Shown: one piece after another, positions 35,196 to 44,421 of the stretch
Position numbering within the stretch: the stretch's first letter is position 1
How the letters are laid out: every line of letters begins with the position of its first letter
NCBI RefSeq assembly: GCF_900172345.1
Contig: NZ_FWFY01000005.1
Span: 182,536-246,535 of the forward strand
Source of the DNA: Limimaricola soesokkakensis
GTDB taxonomy: Bacteria > Pseudomonadota > Alphaproteobacteria > Rhodobacterales > Rhodobacteraceae
Direction: 5' to 3'
DNA: 64,000 nt
Notes under the pieces: model-generated
The model's input: only the letters and a program-made list of their open reading frames with translations
Told to the model about the DNA's origin: nothing
Databases searched by the model: none
Program-made: the position numbers and the translations under genes

Positions 35196-36563
35196 ATGGC
35201 GTCAGGCGAGGTTCCGCAGGAGATGAGGCGCGCGCCAAACGACGACGGCGCGAGACCATCCTACATGCCGGGCTTCGGCAACGACTTCGAGACCGAGGCG
35301 CTGCCCGGCGCGCTGCCGCAAGGCATGAACAGCCCGCAGAAATGCGCCTACGGCCTTTACGGGGAACAGCTTTCGGGCACCGCCTTCACCGCGCCCAGCC
35401 ATCAGAACGAACGGACCTGGTGCTACCGCATCCGGCCTTCGGTGAAGCACACCGGCCGTTTTGCACGCATCGATCTGCCCTATTGGAAATCGGCGCCGCA
35501 CGTGATGCCCGACGTCACCTCGCTGGGCCAGTACCGCTGGGACCCGGTGCCGCATTCCGACACGCCGCTCGACTGGCTTACCGGCATGCGCACGATGACC
35601 ACGGCGGGCGACGTGAACACGCAGACCGGCATGGCGAGCCATATCTACCTCGTCACCGAAAGCATGGTCGACGCCTATTTCTACTCTGCCGACAGCGAGC
35701 TTCTGGTGGTGCCGCAGGAGGGGCGGCTGCGGTTCTGCACCGAGCTCGGCGTGATCGAACTCGAGCCGCAGGAAATCGCGATCCTTCCGCGCGGGCTGGT
35801 CTACCGGGTCGAGCTGCTCGAAGGCCCGGCGCGTGGCTTCGTATGCGAGAATTACGGCCAGAAGTTCCAGCTGCCCGGGCGCGGGCCGATCGGCGCCAAC
35901 TGCATGGCCAACCGCCGCGATTTCAAGACGCCGGTGGCCGCCTTCGAGGACCGCGAGACGCACTCGACCGTCACCGTGAAATGGTGCGGCCAGTTCCACC
36001 GCTGCGAGATCGAGCATTCGCCACTCGACGTGGTGGCCTGGCACGGAAACTACGCGCCGGTGAAATACGACCTGCGGAATTATTGCCCGGTCGGCGCGGT
36101 GCTGTTCGACCATCCCGACCCGTCAATCTTCACCGTGCTGACCGCACCATCGGGCGTCGAGGGTACCGCCAATATCGACTTCGTGCTGTTCCGCGACCGA
36201 TGGTCAGTGGCCGAGAACACCTTCCGCCCGCCCTGGTACCACAAGAACGTCATGTCCGAGCTGATGGGCAACATCCACGGCCAGTACGACGCCAAGCCGC
36301 AGGGCTTCGTGCCGGGCGGCATGAGCCTGCACAACATGATGCTGCCGCACGGGCCCGACAACGAAGCCTTCGAGAAGGCCACCCATGCCGATCTCGGGCC
36401 GAGCAAGCTCGAGGACACCATGTCCTTCATGTTCGAGACGCGCTTTCCGCAGCATCTGACCGAGTTCGCCGCGAAGGAGGCGCCGCTGCAGGAGTATTAT
36501 ATCGGCTGCTGGGACAGTCTCGAGAAGCACTTCGACGGCACGCCGGAAGGCAAATGGGACTGA
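35196..36563 (+). CDS. hmgA: Homogentisate 1,2-dioxygenase
   Basis: A 455-residue cupin-fold dioxygenase. Typical stretches are [19 protein letters not shown] at the N-terminus, [26 protein letters not shown] with iron-binding histidine and glutamate, and [14 protein letters not shown] with a further iron-ligand histidine. It opens the homogentisate ring to maleylacetoacetate in tyrosine and phenylalanine breakdown. It is followed 34 bases later by fumarylacetoacetase. No maleylacetoacetate isomerase gene lies in the window. Confidence 0.93.
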   Translation: MASGEVPQEMRRAPNDDGARPSYMPGFGNDFETEALPGALPQGMNSPQKCAYGLYGEQLSGTAFTAPSHQNERTWCYRIRPSVKHTGRFARIDLPYWKSAPHVMPDVTSLGQYRWDPVPHSDTPLDWLTGMRTMTTAGDVNTQTGMASHIYLVTESMVDAYFYSADSELLVVPQEGRLRFCTELGVIELEPQEIAILPRGLVYRVELLEGPARGFVCENYGQKFQLPGRGPIGANCMANRRDFKTPVAAFEDRETHSTVTVKWCGQFHRCEIEHSPLDVVAWHGNYAPVKYDLRNYCPVGAVLFDHPDPSIFTVLTAPSGVEGTANIDFVLFRDRWSVAENTFRPPWYHKNVMSELMGNIHGQYDAKPQGFVPGGMSLHNMMLPHGPDNEAFEKATHADLGPSKLEDTMSFMFETRFPQHLTEFAAKEAPLQEYYIGCWDSLEKHFDGTPEGKWD

Positions 36564-36597
36564 GCCCTCTTTTACGACAAGGGCGCGGGGAGGGGAG

Positions 36598-37857
36598 ATG
36601 AGCCTCGACAGAAGCTGGGTCGAAAGCGCCAATGAGGCCGAGACCGATTTCCCGCTCAACAACCTGCCCTACGGCGTCTTCTCGACCCCGGGCGAGGCCC
36701 CGCGCTGCGGCGTGGCGATCGGGGACATGATCCTCGACGTCGCGGCGCTGGAGCGTGCGGGGATCATCGCGTTGCGCGGAGGCCCCCTGTTGCAGTCGGC
36801 CACCTGGAACCCGCTCATGACGGCAGGCACCGAGGCTTGGGCAGCGCTCCGGTCGCGGCTGAGGGAGCTGTTGGCCGAGGGGGCGTCGCAGTCCGAGGCA
36901 TTGCGCGCGCATCTGGTGTCGCAGGCCGAGGCCCGCATGCACTTGCCGTTTACGGTGGCCGAGTTCACGGATTTCTACGCCAGTCGCCATCACGCCGCCA
37001 ATGTCGGCACGATGTTTCGCGGCGCCGAAAACGCCTTGCCGCCAAACTGGTTGTCGATGCCCATCGGCTACAATGGCCGCGCCTCGTCGGTCGTGGTGTC
37101 GGGCACCGAGATCCGCCGCCCCTGGGGCCAGATCAAGGGGCCGGATGACGCGCTTCCCCGCTTCGCGCCGTCGGAGCGTTTCGACTTCGAACTTGAGATG
37201 GGGGCGATCCTCGGCCAGCCCTCGAACGGACCGCTGAGCGTCGCAAAGGCCGATGCGATGATCTTCGGCTACGTGCTGCTGAACGACTGGTCAGCGCGTG
37301 ACATCCAGGCTTGGGAATACCAGCCGCTCGGCCCGTTCCAGGCCAAGGCGACGGCGACCTCGATCAGCCCGTGGATCGTCACCGCCGCAGCACTTGCGCC
37401 GTTTCGCACGTCGACGCCCGAACGCGAGCGCGAACTCCTGCCCTATCTGCAGGAGCCGGGCCCGATGCTCTACGACATCGATCTGGAGGTCGAGCTCGCC
37501 CCCGAATGGGCAGGGCCGGTCACCATCGCGCGGACCAATTACCGCGAGATGTACTACTCCGCCGCGCAGCAACTGGCGCACCACACCACGTCGGGCTGCC
37601 CGATGCGGGTCGGCGACCTGCTGGGTTCGGGCACCATATCGGGGCCTGCCAGAGAGAGCCGCGGGGCGCTTCTTGAACTAAGCTGGGGCGGCAAGGAGCC
37701 GATTGCCGTCGGTGACCAGACCCGCAGTTTCATCGAGGATGGCGATACGCTGCGGTTCAGGGGCCATGCGCGGGGCGACGGGTACCGTGTCGGTTTCGGC
37801 GAATGTACCGGCAAGGTGCTGCCGGCGCTGGACGATCCCTACAAGGCCCACTGCTGA
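36598..37857 (+). CDS. fahA: Fumarylacetoacetase
   Basis: A 419-residue enzyme. Marks include NNLPYGVFST at the N-terminus, DFYASRHHAANVGTMFRG with the catalytic histidine, the metal-binding FELEMGAILG, NDWSARDIQAWEYQPLGPF and the C-terminal GSGTISGP. It splits fumarylacetoacetate to fumarate and acetoacetate, the last step after hmgA. GGGGAGGGGAG precedes ATG 36598. Confidence 0.93.
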   Translation: MSLDRSWVESANEAETDFPLNNLPYGVFSTPGEAPRCGVAIGDMILDVAALERAGIIALRGGPLLQSATWNPLMTAGTEAWAALRSRLRELLAEGASQSEALRAHLVSQAEARMHLPFTVAEFTDFYASRHHAANVGTMFRGAENALPPNWLSMPIGYNGRASSVVVSGTEIRRPWGQIKGPDDALPRFAPSERFDFELEMGAILGQPSNGPLSVAKADAMIFGYVLLNDWSARDIQAWEYQPLGPFQAKATATSISPWIVTAAALAPFRTSTPERERELLPYLQEPGPMLYDIDLEVELAPEWAGPVTIARTNYREMYYSAAQQLAHHTTSGCPMRVGDLLGSGTISGPARESRGALLELSWGGKEPIAVGDQTRSFIEDGDTLRFRGHARGDGYRVGFGECTGKVLPALDDPYKAHC

Positions 37858-37954
37858 GAAGGGCCTCGGCCCGCCGATTGCCTTTCAAGTGCCCGGTACA
37901 ATTACGAGCCGGATGAGATCGCAGCGAGGTGCCGGCAGGTCGATGTAGCCCACT

Positions 37955-38962
37955 TCACATCGTCACGCAGATCTTGCCGAAATGCGCACCGCTTTCCTGA
38001 TACCGAAAGGCTTGCGCGAGATCGGACAGCTCGAAGCTGCGGTCGATCACCGGGCGCAGTTTCAACGCGTCGAGCGCCTTCACGAAATCGAGCTGATGCG
38101 TGCGCGAGCCGACGATCAGGCCCTGCAGGCGTTGCTGGCGCGCCATCAGAAGGGCGGTTGGAACCTCTCCGGCGCGACCGGTGAGCACGCCGATCAGCGC
38201 GATATGCGCCCCGGGGCGTCCGGCGACGATGGATTGCGCGAGCGTGGCGGGCCCGCCGACCTCGACCACGATGTCGACGCCGCGACCTCCGGTCAGGCGG
38301 CGCATCTCCTCGCCCCATTCGGGCGCCTCGCGATAGTTGATGACGTGATCCGCCCCCATCCCGCGCAGGCGCTCGAGCTTCGCATCCGACGAGGAGGTGG
38401 CGATCACATGGGCACCCATCGCCTTGGCCAGTTGCAGCGCGTAGATCGACACGCCGCCGGTGCCGAGCACGGCGACCGTGTCGCCGGCCTTGAGCCCCGC
38501 ATCGACCACCAGCGCCCGCCAGGCGGTTAGGCCGGCGGTGGTGATGGTCGCCGCTTCCTCGTGGCTCCACCCTTCGGGCGCGTGGGTGAACCAGCTCGCG
38601 GGCAGCGTGACACGTTCGCGCGCATAGCCGTCACGCCCGTCGCCGGGGGTGCCCGAAAAGTCGAATGGCCGGTCGTCGCCCGCCTGCCAGTCCGGGAAAA
38701 AGCAGGACACGACGGAATCGCCGGCCGCGAAGTCGTCCACGCCTTCGCCGACCGCCTCGACGCGGCCCGCGCCATCGGCCATCGGAATCCGCCCGTCCGG
38801 CAAGGCCCCCTCGACGGCGCAGACCCGGTAGTCGTGATAATTGAGCGAGCTGGCATGCAGGCGCACGGTGATCTCGCCCGGGCCGGGTGCCGCCGGTTCG
38901 GCCACATCTTCCAGCACGAGGTTGTCGAGGCCGCCGGGCGCCCTGCTCGTTACCTTTATCAA
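37955..38962 (-). CDS. Zinc-type alcohol dehydrogenase-like (MDR) oxidoreductase
   Basis: A 335-residue medium-chain dehydrogenase/reductase. The N-terminal GroES-like domain has LHASSLNYHDYRV. The cofactor loop is VAVLGTGGVSIYALQLAKAMG (residues about 163-183). The structural-zinc cysteines of classical alcohol dehydrogenases are absent. Members of this subgroup are often annotated as NAD(P)-dependent alcohol dehydrogenases of unknown substrate. It is convergent with the hmgA-fahA pair and has no clear functional link to its neighbours. Confidence 0.75.
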   Translation of the reverse strand: MIKVTSRAPGGLDNLVLEDVAEPAAPGPGEITVRLHASSLNYHDYRVCAVEGALPDGRIPMADGAGRVEAVGEGVDDFAAGDSVVSCFFPDWQAGDDRPFDFSGTPGDGRDGYARERVTLPASWFTHAPEGWSHEEAATITTAGLTAWRALVVDAGLKAGDTVAVLGTGGVSIYALQLAKAMGAHVIATSSSDAKLERLRGMGADHVINYREAPEWGEEMRRLTGGRGVDIVVEVGGPATLAQSIVAGRPGAHIALIGVLTGRAGEVPTALLMARQQRLQGLIVGSRTHQLDFVKALDALKLRPVIDRSFELSDLAQAFRYQESGAHFGKICVTM

Positions 38963-39220
38963 GAGCTTGCCTTTCCTGTTGGATGTCCCTGCCGGGGCCG
39001 TGCCCCTATTGCTATCATGATCTAGCGCATGCGCCGGAATGTCCCGCCACCTTGAAATTAGGGCGTGGCCACTGGCCGCGCGACGCCGGGATCAGGTCCG
39101 GAAATCCGTACCAATCCCAGCGATCGAGCGCAGATGCACCTTCCATTCCAGTTCGAGATCGCCATCCGCCGCGTTCATCTGCACGTATTGCCCGTGCACA
39201 TGGGCGGCCAGCTCCGTTCG

Positions 39221-40642
39221 TCAGCTGCGTTGCCCGACGGCGCCACCGGCGCCCTCGGCGGGTCGCCCGGCATGGGCTGCGGCCAGGGTTTCGAGCGCCG
39301 CTGCCACCTGCGGATCGGGGGGGCAGGCGCGGCGGGACGTCAGGTCGGTGTGCAAAAGCAGGGTCTCGATCGTCGCCGCGAGAATCCCGTCGGGTTTGGT
39401 CACGCGGTGGAACAGCTTCATCTTCTTGCCTGTCGCTTCGAGAAGCTGCGTGGTCACCGTCAGCATCGTGCCGCGATGCACCTCGTCGAGATACCGGATT
39501 CGGGTGTCGACGGTGAAGAAGCTTTTGCCCGAAGCGATATAGGCCGCGTCTGCGCCGACCAGCTTCATCAGCGCATCGGTCGCCCAACTGCCCAGTTCGA
39601 GATAGGCGGCCTCGTTCATGTGTCCGTTGTAGTCGGTCCAGGTCACCGGCACGGATTTGCGCAGCGTGATCGGCAGCCCATCGAGTTCCCCGCCCTCGGG
39701 CAGGCTCCGCTCATGTTCGAGAAGGACGCCGCCCGCACCGCTGCCGGTGCGACGCAAGCCGCGCAGGATGGCGACGAGGTTGTCGTCGCGCAGCCGCTCC
39801 AGCGCGCGGGTCGACAGGTGCCCAGACTGCGCATCGGACTGGCGGCCGATCATGTCGATCAGCGCATCGTCTAGCTCGGGCACGTCCATCAGCTTGGTCC
39901 GGGGCCAGCCGAGGGTCGGGCCGAACTGCTCGATATAGCTTTGCATGCCGGCCTCGCCGCCGGCGATGCGGTAGGTCTCGAACAGCCCCATCTGCGCCCA
40001 GCGAAGACCGAAGCTCATGCGGATCGCGTCGTCGATCTCCGAGGTCGTGGCAATGCCGTCCTTGAGCATCCACAACGCCTCGCGCCACACCGCCTCCTGG
40101 AACCGGTTGCCGATGAAGGCGTCGATTTCCTTGCGCAGCACGAGCGGGTGCATGCCGATCGAGGCGACGATCTCGTGAGCGCGATCGCAATACCGCGCCT
40201 CCCCCGAGATCTCGGCCAGAGGCAGGAGATAGACCGGGTTGAACGGGTGCACCACCACGACCGGCGCGCCGCGTGCGGCGAGATCGCTGGCCTTGAAGCC
40301 CGAGGTAGAGGAGGCGACGAAGCCGCCTTCGGGAAGGTGGCCGGCGATCTCGTCATAGACCGCGTGCTTGAGGTCGAGCCGCTCCGAAACGCTCTCCTGC
40401 ACCCAGTCCGCCCCCGTCACCGCCTCGACGACGGAAGCGGCGAAGCTCAGCCGACCTTCGGGCGGCAGCGGCCGGTCGTAGAGGGCGGGCAGCGAGGCCC
40501 GGGCATTGTCGAGCATCTCGCCGATCTTGCGCTCGGCGTCGGGGTCGGGGTCGAAGACCGCGACGTCCCAGCCGTTGAGCAGGAAACGCGCGGCCCAACC
40601 GCCGCCGACGACACCGCCGCCGATGATCGCCGCGCGGCTCAT
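39221..40642 (-). CDS. L-carnitine dehydrogenase fused to a hotdog thioesterase
   Basis: A 473-residue fusion. Residues 1 to about 315 are a 3-hydroxyacyl-CoA-dehydrogenase-like domain with the NAD loop IIGGGVVGGGWAARF and VVHPFNPVYLLPLAEIS. Residues from about 328 are a 4HBT hotdog thioesterase with TDYNGHMNEAAY (D337). This arrangement is known for carnitine dehydrogenases, which oxidise L-carnitine to 3-dehydrocarnitine, while the thioesterase releases glycine betaine from betainyl-CoA. It overlaps the BKACE gene by four bases, and that enzyme supplies the step between the two activities. It is the last gene of a five-gene operon. Confidence 0.85.
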   Translation of the reverse strand: MSRAAIIGGGVVGGGWAARFLLNGWDVAVFDPDPDAERKIGEMLDNARASLPALYDRPLPPEGRLSFAASVVEAVTGADWVQESVSERLDLKHAVYDEIAGHLPEGGFVASSTSGFKASDLAARGAPVVVVHPFNPVYLLPLAEISGEARYCDRAHEIVASIGMHPLVLRKEIDAFIGNRFQEAVWREALWMLKDGIATTSEIDDAIRMSFGLRWAQMGLFETYRIAGGEAGMQSYIEQFGPTLGWPRTKLMDVPELDDALIDMIGRQSDAQSGHLSTRALERLRDDNLVAILRGLRRTGSGAGGVLLEHERSLPEGGELDGLPITLRKSVPVTWTDYNGHMNEAAYLELGSWATDALMKLVGADAAYIASGKSFFTVDTRIRYLDEVHRGTMLTVTTQLLEATGKKMKLFHRVTKPDGILAATIETLLLHTDLTSRRACPPDPQVAAALETLAAAHAGRPAEGAGGAVGQRS

Positions 40643-41562
40643 GCCGGCAGGTCACCGGGCGCGCGCTTGCTCAGCCCGAGCTGGTCGCGAACCTCCTGCG
40701 GGCCCATGAGCGTGGCCCCCATGTTCGACAGCAGGCTGGCGGCCTTCGCGACCAGCTGCGCGTTGGTCGCCAGCACGCCACGCTCGAGATAGAGATTGTC
40801 CTCGAGGCCGACGCGGACATTGCCCCCCGCCAAGGCGGCCGCGGCCACATAGGGCATCTGGTCGCGCCCGAGGCTGAAGGCCGACCAATTCCAGCTTTCG
40901 GGCACGTTGTTGACCATCGCCATGAAGGTGTTGAGATCGTTGGGCGCGCCCCATGGCACGCCCATGCAGAGCTGCACCAGTGCCGGGTCGTCGAGCACGC
41001 CCTCGCGGACCAGCTGCTTGGCGAACCACAGGTGGCCGGTGTCGAAGGCCTCGATCTCGGGCTTCACGCCAAGCTCGGTCATCTGGGCGCCCATGGCCCG
41101 CAGCATAGCGGTGGTGTTGGTCATGACGTAATCGCCATCGCCGAAATTCATCGAGCCGCAATCGAGCGTGCAAATCTCGGGCAGGCAGGCGCGGATATGG
41201 GCCATGCGCTCGGTCGCGCCGGCCATGTCGGTCTCGGCCGCGTCGATATCCATGGGCGTTTCGACCCCGCCGAAGGTGAGGTCGCCGCCGACCCCCGCCG
41301 TCAGGTTGAGCACCATGTCGATATCGGCCGACCGGATGCGGTCGGTCACCTCGCGGTAGAGATCGAGGTCCCGGCAGGGCGCGCCGGTCTCGGGGTCGCG
41401 CACGTGGCAATGCACGATCGCGGCCCCCGCCTTCGCGGCGTCGATGGCGGCCTCGGCGATCTCCTTGGGCGAGCGGGGCACGAGGCGGCTCTTGTCCTGC
41501 GTGGCCCCGGCACCGGTGATCGCGGCGGTAAGGAATATCTTGCGGTTCATCTCGAGCGGCAT
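40639..41562 (-). CDS. BKACE family, probable 3-dehydrocarnitine cleavage enzyme
   Basis: A 307-residue DUF849/BKACE protein starting at ATG 41562 behind AGGAGA. Marks are IFLTAAITGAGATQDKSR, the metal-binding IVHCHVRDPETG and the late VRVGLEDNLYL. With acetyl-CoA it should convert 3-dehydrocarnitine to betainyl-CoA and acetoacetate. Four-base overlap with the carnitine dehydrogenase-thioesterase gene fits that role exactly. It is only distantly similar to the shorter BKACE at 2661-3419. Confidence 0.85.
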   Translation of the reverse strand: MPLEMNRKIFLTAAITGAGATQDKSRLVPRSPKEIAEAAIDAAKAGAAIVHCHVRDPETGAPCRDLDLYREVTDRIRSADIDMVLNLTAGVGGDLTFGGVETPMDIDAAETDMAGATERMAHIRACLPEICTLDCGSMNFGDGDYVMTNTTAMLRAMGAQMTELGVKPEIEAFDTGHLWFAKQLVREGVLDDPALVQLCMGVPWGAPNDLNTFMAMVNNVPESWNWSAFSLGRDQMPYVAAAALAGGNVRVGLEDNLYLERGVLATNAQLVAKAASLLSNMGATLMGPQEVRDQLGLSKRAPGDLPA

Positions 41563-41581
41563 AACGTCTCCTGTCCTCTCG

Positions 41582-42367
41582 TTACCGGCCCTTCCAGACC
41601 GGGTCGCGTTTCTCGGCAAAGGCGCGCGCGCCCTCCTTCTGATCCTCGGAGCGATAGAGCCGCTCGACTGTTTCGAACTGGCTGCCGGTGACGCGGTTCA
41701 TGGCATCCTGGAACTTCATGTCCTCCGCCTCGCGGGCGATCTCCTTGATCGCGGCGAAGACCAGCGGCGGCCCGGCGGCCAGCTCCTCGGCCATGGCGCG
41801 CGCCGCCGTCATCAGCTCGGCGGCGGGCAGGATGCGATTGACGAGACCCCAGCGATGCGCCTCCTGCGCATCGAACCAGCGGCCGGTATAAAGCAGCTCC
41901 ATCGCGATATGATAGGGGATGCGCTTGGGCAGCTTGATCGTGGCGGCATCCGCCACCGTCCCCGACTTGATCTCCGGCAGGGCGAAGCTGGCGTGATCGG
42001 CGGCGAGGATGATGTCGGCGCTGATCGCCAGCTCCAGCCCGCCGCCGCAGGCGATGCCGTTTACCGCGGCGATGACCGGCTTGTTGAGCCCGCGCAGTTC
42101 CTGCAGCCCGCCGAAGCCGCCCTTGCCGTAATCGGCATCGACCGCCTCGCCCTCGGCGGCGGCCTTGAGGTCCCAGCCAGGGCAGAAGAATTTCTCGCCC
42201 GCGCCGGTGATGATCGCCACCCTCAGCTCCGGGTCATCGCGAAAGGCGGTGAAGATCTCGCCCAGCTCGCGGCTGGTGGCCGTGTCGATGGCGTTGGCCT
42301 TGGGCCGGTCCAGCGTCACCTCGAGCACCGCACCGCGGCGCTCGGTGCGCACGTTCGAAGATGTCAT
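41582..42367 (-). CDS. caiD: Enoyl-CoA hydratase, CaiD-like (carnitinyl-CoA dehydratase)
   Basis: A 261-residue crotonase-family enzyme, the same length as E. coli CaiD. Oxyanion-hole segments are EKFFCPGWDLKAAAEG and NGIACGGGLELAISADI. It begins at ATG 42367, overlapping the CoA-ligase stop by four bases (ATGA). CaiD interconverts crotonobetainyl-CoA and carnitinyl-CoA. With an acyl-CoA dehydrogenase and a CoA ligase upstream it would link gamma-butyrobetaine or crotonobetaine to carnitine. A general enoyl-CoA hydratase is the alternative. Confidence 0.8.
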   Translation of the reverse strand: MTSSNVRTERRGAVLEVTLDRPKANAIDTATSRELGEIFTAFRDDPELRVAIITGAGEKFFCPGWDLKAAAEGEAVDADYGKGGFGGLQELRGLNKPVIAAVNGIACGGGLELAISADIILAADHASFALPEIKSGTVADAATIKLPKRIPYHIAMELLYTGRWFDAQEAHRWGLVNRILPAAELMTAARAMAEELAAGPPLVFAAIKEIAREAEDMKFQDAMNRVTGSQFETVERLYRSEDQKEGARAFAEKRDPVWKGR

Positions 42368-44418
42368 CGGCTCTCTCCCATCCTGATGAGCGCGTCCGCC
42401 GCCACGGCATCCGTCGCGCGGCAGATCAGCGGGTTGATTTCGACCTCCTGCAGCCGATCCGCATGAAGTCGGACAAACTCCTGCAGTGCCATGACCGTAT
42501 CGAGCACGGCCTGCATATCGGCTGTTGCCCGCCCGCGATAGCCGGTCAGCAGCGCGGCGGTCCGCAGCCCGGCGAGCGCGTCCGCGACTTCGTCGCGGCT
42601 GGCGGGGATTAGCATCGAGGCGGTGTCGCCGATCAGCTCGGTAAGGATGCCGCCGAGCCCCAGCGTCAGGACGAAGCCATGCGCCGGATCGCGGATCACC
42701 CCGACGAGAAGCTCGGCCACGCAACCCGTGATCATTTCCTCGACGAGAAAGCTCTCGGCCGGCATCGCCTCTGCCGCTTCGCGCACTGCCCCGGCGCTGG
42801 CCAGGTTCAGCGCCACCGCCCCGGCCTCGGTCTTGTGGGCGATGCCCTCGCCCTTCAGCACGACCGGGAAGCCGATCGCGGCGGCGGCGGTCCCGGCCGC
42901 CTCGGCCGAGGCGGCGCTGGTCGATTTCGGCACCCGGATTCCAGCCGCGCGGAGCAGCACCTTGGCCTCGGCCTCGAGGTAGATGCGGGTCGCGCCCTGC
43001 ACCTCCTTCGGGATCAGCACGGGCTCGGGCATGGTGCCGTCCCGGGCCCCGCGCCCCCCGATCCCGGCGGCGGCGCGGACCGCGCAGAGCGCCTCGCCCA
43101 TGCCGCAAAGCGGGGTGATGCCGTGCCGCAGCGCCCTTGCCGCGACCGCCTCGGGCAGCCCCTCGGCCAAGAGCGAGACTAGCGCCATCGGCGTGCCGGT
43201 GGCATCTTTCGCAGCCGCCGCCGCGCGCAGCACCTGATCGTATTCAGGCGCGTCGAAACGGTCGTCGCGGGGAAAGTCGATCACCACGCAGCCAAGCGCC
43301 AGATCGGCATCGCACAGCGCGGTGAAACAGGCCGCGAGCGCCGCCTCGTCGCCCCAGATATAAGTGTTGTAATCGAGCGGGTTCGCGAGCGCGACCTTGG
43401 GGCCGAGCGCGGCGCGCAGCGCCGCCCGCTGGCCCGGTTCCAGCGGCGGAAAGACCACGCCCGCCGCCTCGCCCATATCGGCCATCAGCGACGCCTCGCC
43501 GCCCGAGCAGGAGGCCGAGGCGATGCGCGTCGAGGCCAGACCGCCGGTCACATGCAGAAGCTTCAGCGTCTCGACCAGCTCCGCTGGAGTGTCGACCTGC
43601 GCGATGCCGAGCCGCCGCAGCAGCGCCCGCGCGCCGGCATCGCTGCCGGTGACCGAGGCGGTGTGCGACACCGCCGCCGCCTGCGCCTGTCCCGAAGTAC
43701 CGACCTTGAGCGCGGCGACGGGCTTGCCCACCTCGCGCGCGCGGCGGGCAAGCCGCTCGAAGGCGGGCAGGTCTCCGATGCCCTCGATATGCAGCCCCAG
43801 CGCGGTGATGCGCGGATCCTCGAGCAGCGCGATGCCCAGATCCACCAGCGAGGTCTGGGCCTGGTTGCCGGCGGCGACGACGACGGCCAATGGCAGGCCG
43901 CGACGCTGCATGGTGAGGTTGATCAGCACGTTCGAGGACTGGCCAATGACGGCCACGCCGCTGTCACAGGGCGTTATCCCATGCCGGTCGGGCCACAGCG
44001 CGACCTGATCGAGCGCGTTGACCATGCCGTAGCAGTTCGGGCCGAGCACCCGCATCCCGCCCGCTGCCGCGACCAGCTCGGCCTGCAGCGCCGCGCCGTC
44101 GTGCAGCTCGGATACCGCCTCGCTGAACCCTGCCGCGAAGCACACCGCGCCGCCGCATCCCATGGCCGACAGCTTGGCCACGACCTCGACCGTCCGCATG
44201 CGATTGACGCCGATGAAGGCGGCGTCAGGCGTGCCGGGGAGTGCCGCGAGATCGGGATAGGCCAGCAGGCCACCGACCTCGGCTTTCCCGGGATGCACCG
44301 GCCAGATCGGCCCGGCGAAGCCCGCCGCCCGGCACTGGCGCACCACGCTCTCACACCAGGTACCGCCTCCGACGACGGCGATGGCGCGCGGCGAGAAGAA
44401 GCGGCTGAGCGGCTCCAC
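42364..44418 (-). CDS. Acyl-CoA synthetase (NDP-forming), betaine-CoA ligase candidate
   Basis: A 684-residue protein of the ADP-forming acetyl-CoA synthetase superfamily. Residues 1-125 are a CoA-binding Rossmann domain (FFSPRAIAVVGGG). Residues of about 140-440 are the succinyl-CoA-ligase-like part, with the active-site histidine region VSHTASVTGSD. Residues of about 465-684 are an ATP-grasp domain (VPKSTSAASA..., GEGIAHKTEAGAVALNL). It lies between the CaiA-like and CaiD-like genes with 3- and 4-base junctions, so a quaternary-amine acid such as gamma-butyrobetaine, crotonobetaine or carnitine is the likely substrate. This would replace the unrelated AMP-forming CaiC of enterobacteria. Confidence 0.78.
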   Translation of the reverse strand: MEPLSRFFSPRAIAVVGGGTWCESVVRQCRAAGFAGPIWPVHPGKAEVGGLLAYPDLAALPGTPDAAFIGVNRMRTVEVVAKLSAMGCGGAVCFAAGFSEAVSELHDGAALQAELVAAAGGMRVLGPNCYGMVNALDQVALWPDRHGITPCDSGVAVIGQSSNVLINLTMQRRGLPLAVVVAAGNQAQTSLVDLGIALLEDPRITALGLHIEGIGDLPAFERLARRAREVGKPVAALKVGTSGQAQAAAVSHTASVTGSDAGARALLRRLGIAQVDTPAELVETLKLLHVTGGLASTRIASASCSGGEASLMADMGEAAGVVFPPLEPGQRAALRAALGPKVALANPLDYNTYIWGDEAALAACFTALCDADLALGCVVIDFPRDDRFDAPEYDQVLRAAAAAKDATGTPMALVSLLAEGLPEAVAARALRHGITPLCGMGEALCAVRAAAGIGGRGARDGTMPEPVLIPKEVQGATRIYLEAEAKVLLRAAGIRVPKSTSAASAEAAGTAAAAIGFPVVLKGEGIAHKTEAGAVALNLASAGAVREAAEAMPAESFLVEEMITGCVAELLVGVIRDPAHGFVLTLGLGGILTELIGDTASMLIPASRDEVADALAGLRTAALLTGYRGRATADMQAVLDTVMALQEFVRLHADRLQEVEINPLICRATDAVAADALIRMGESR

Positions 44419-44421
44419 GGA

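Noticed and set aside
39110..39220. An in-frame extension after the carnitine dehydrogenase-thioesterase stop
   Set aside because: About 37 sense codons follow the TGA at 39221, but the protein already ends where fused homologues usually end, and nothing supports read-through.
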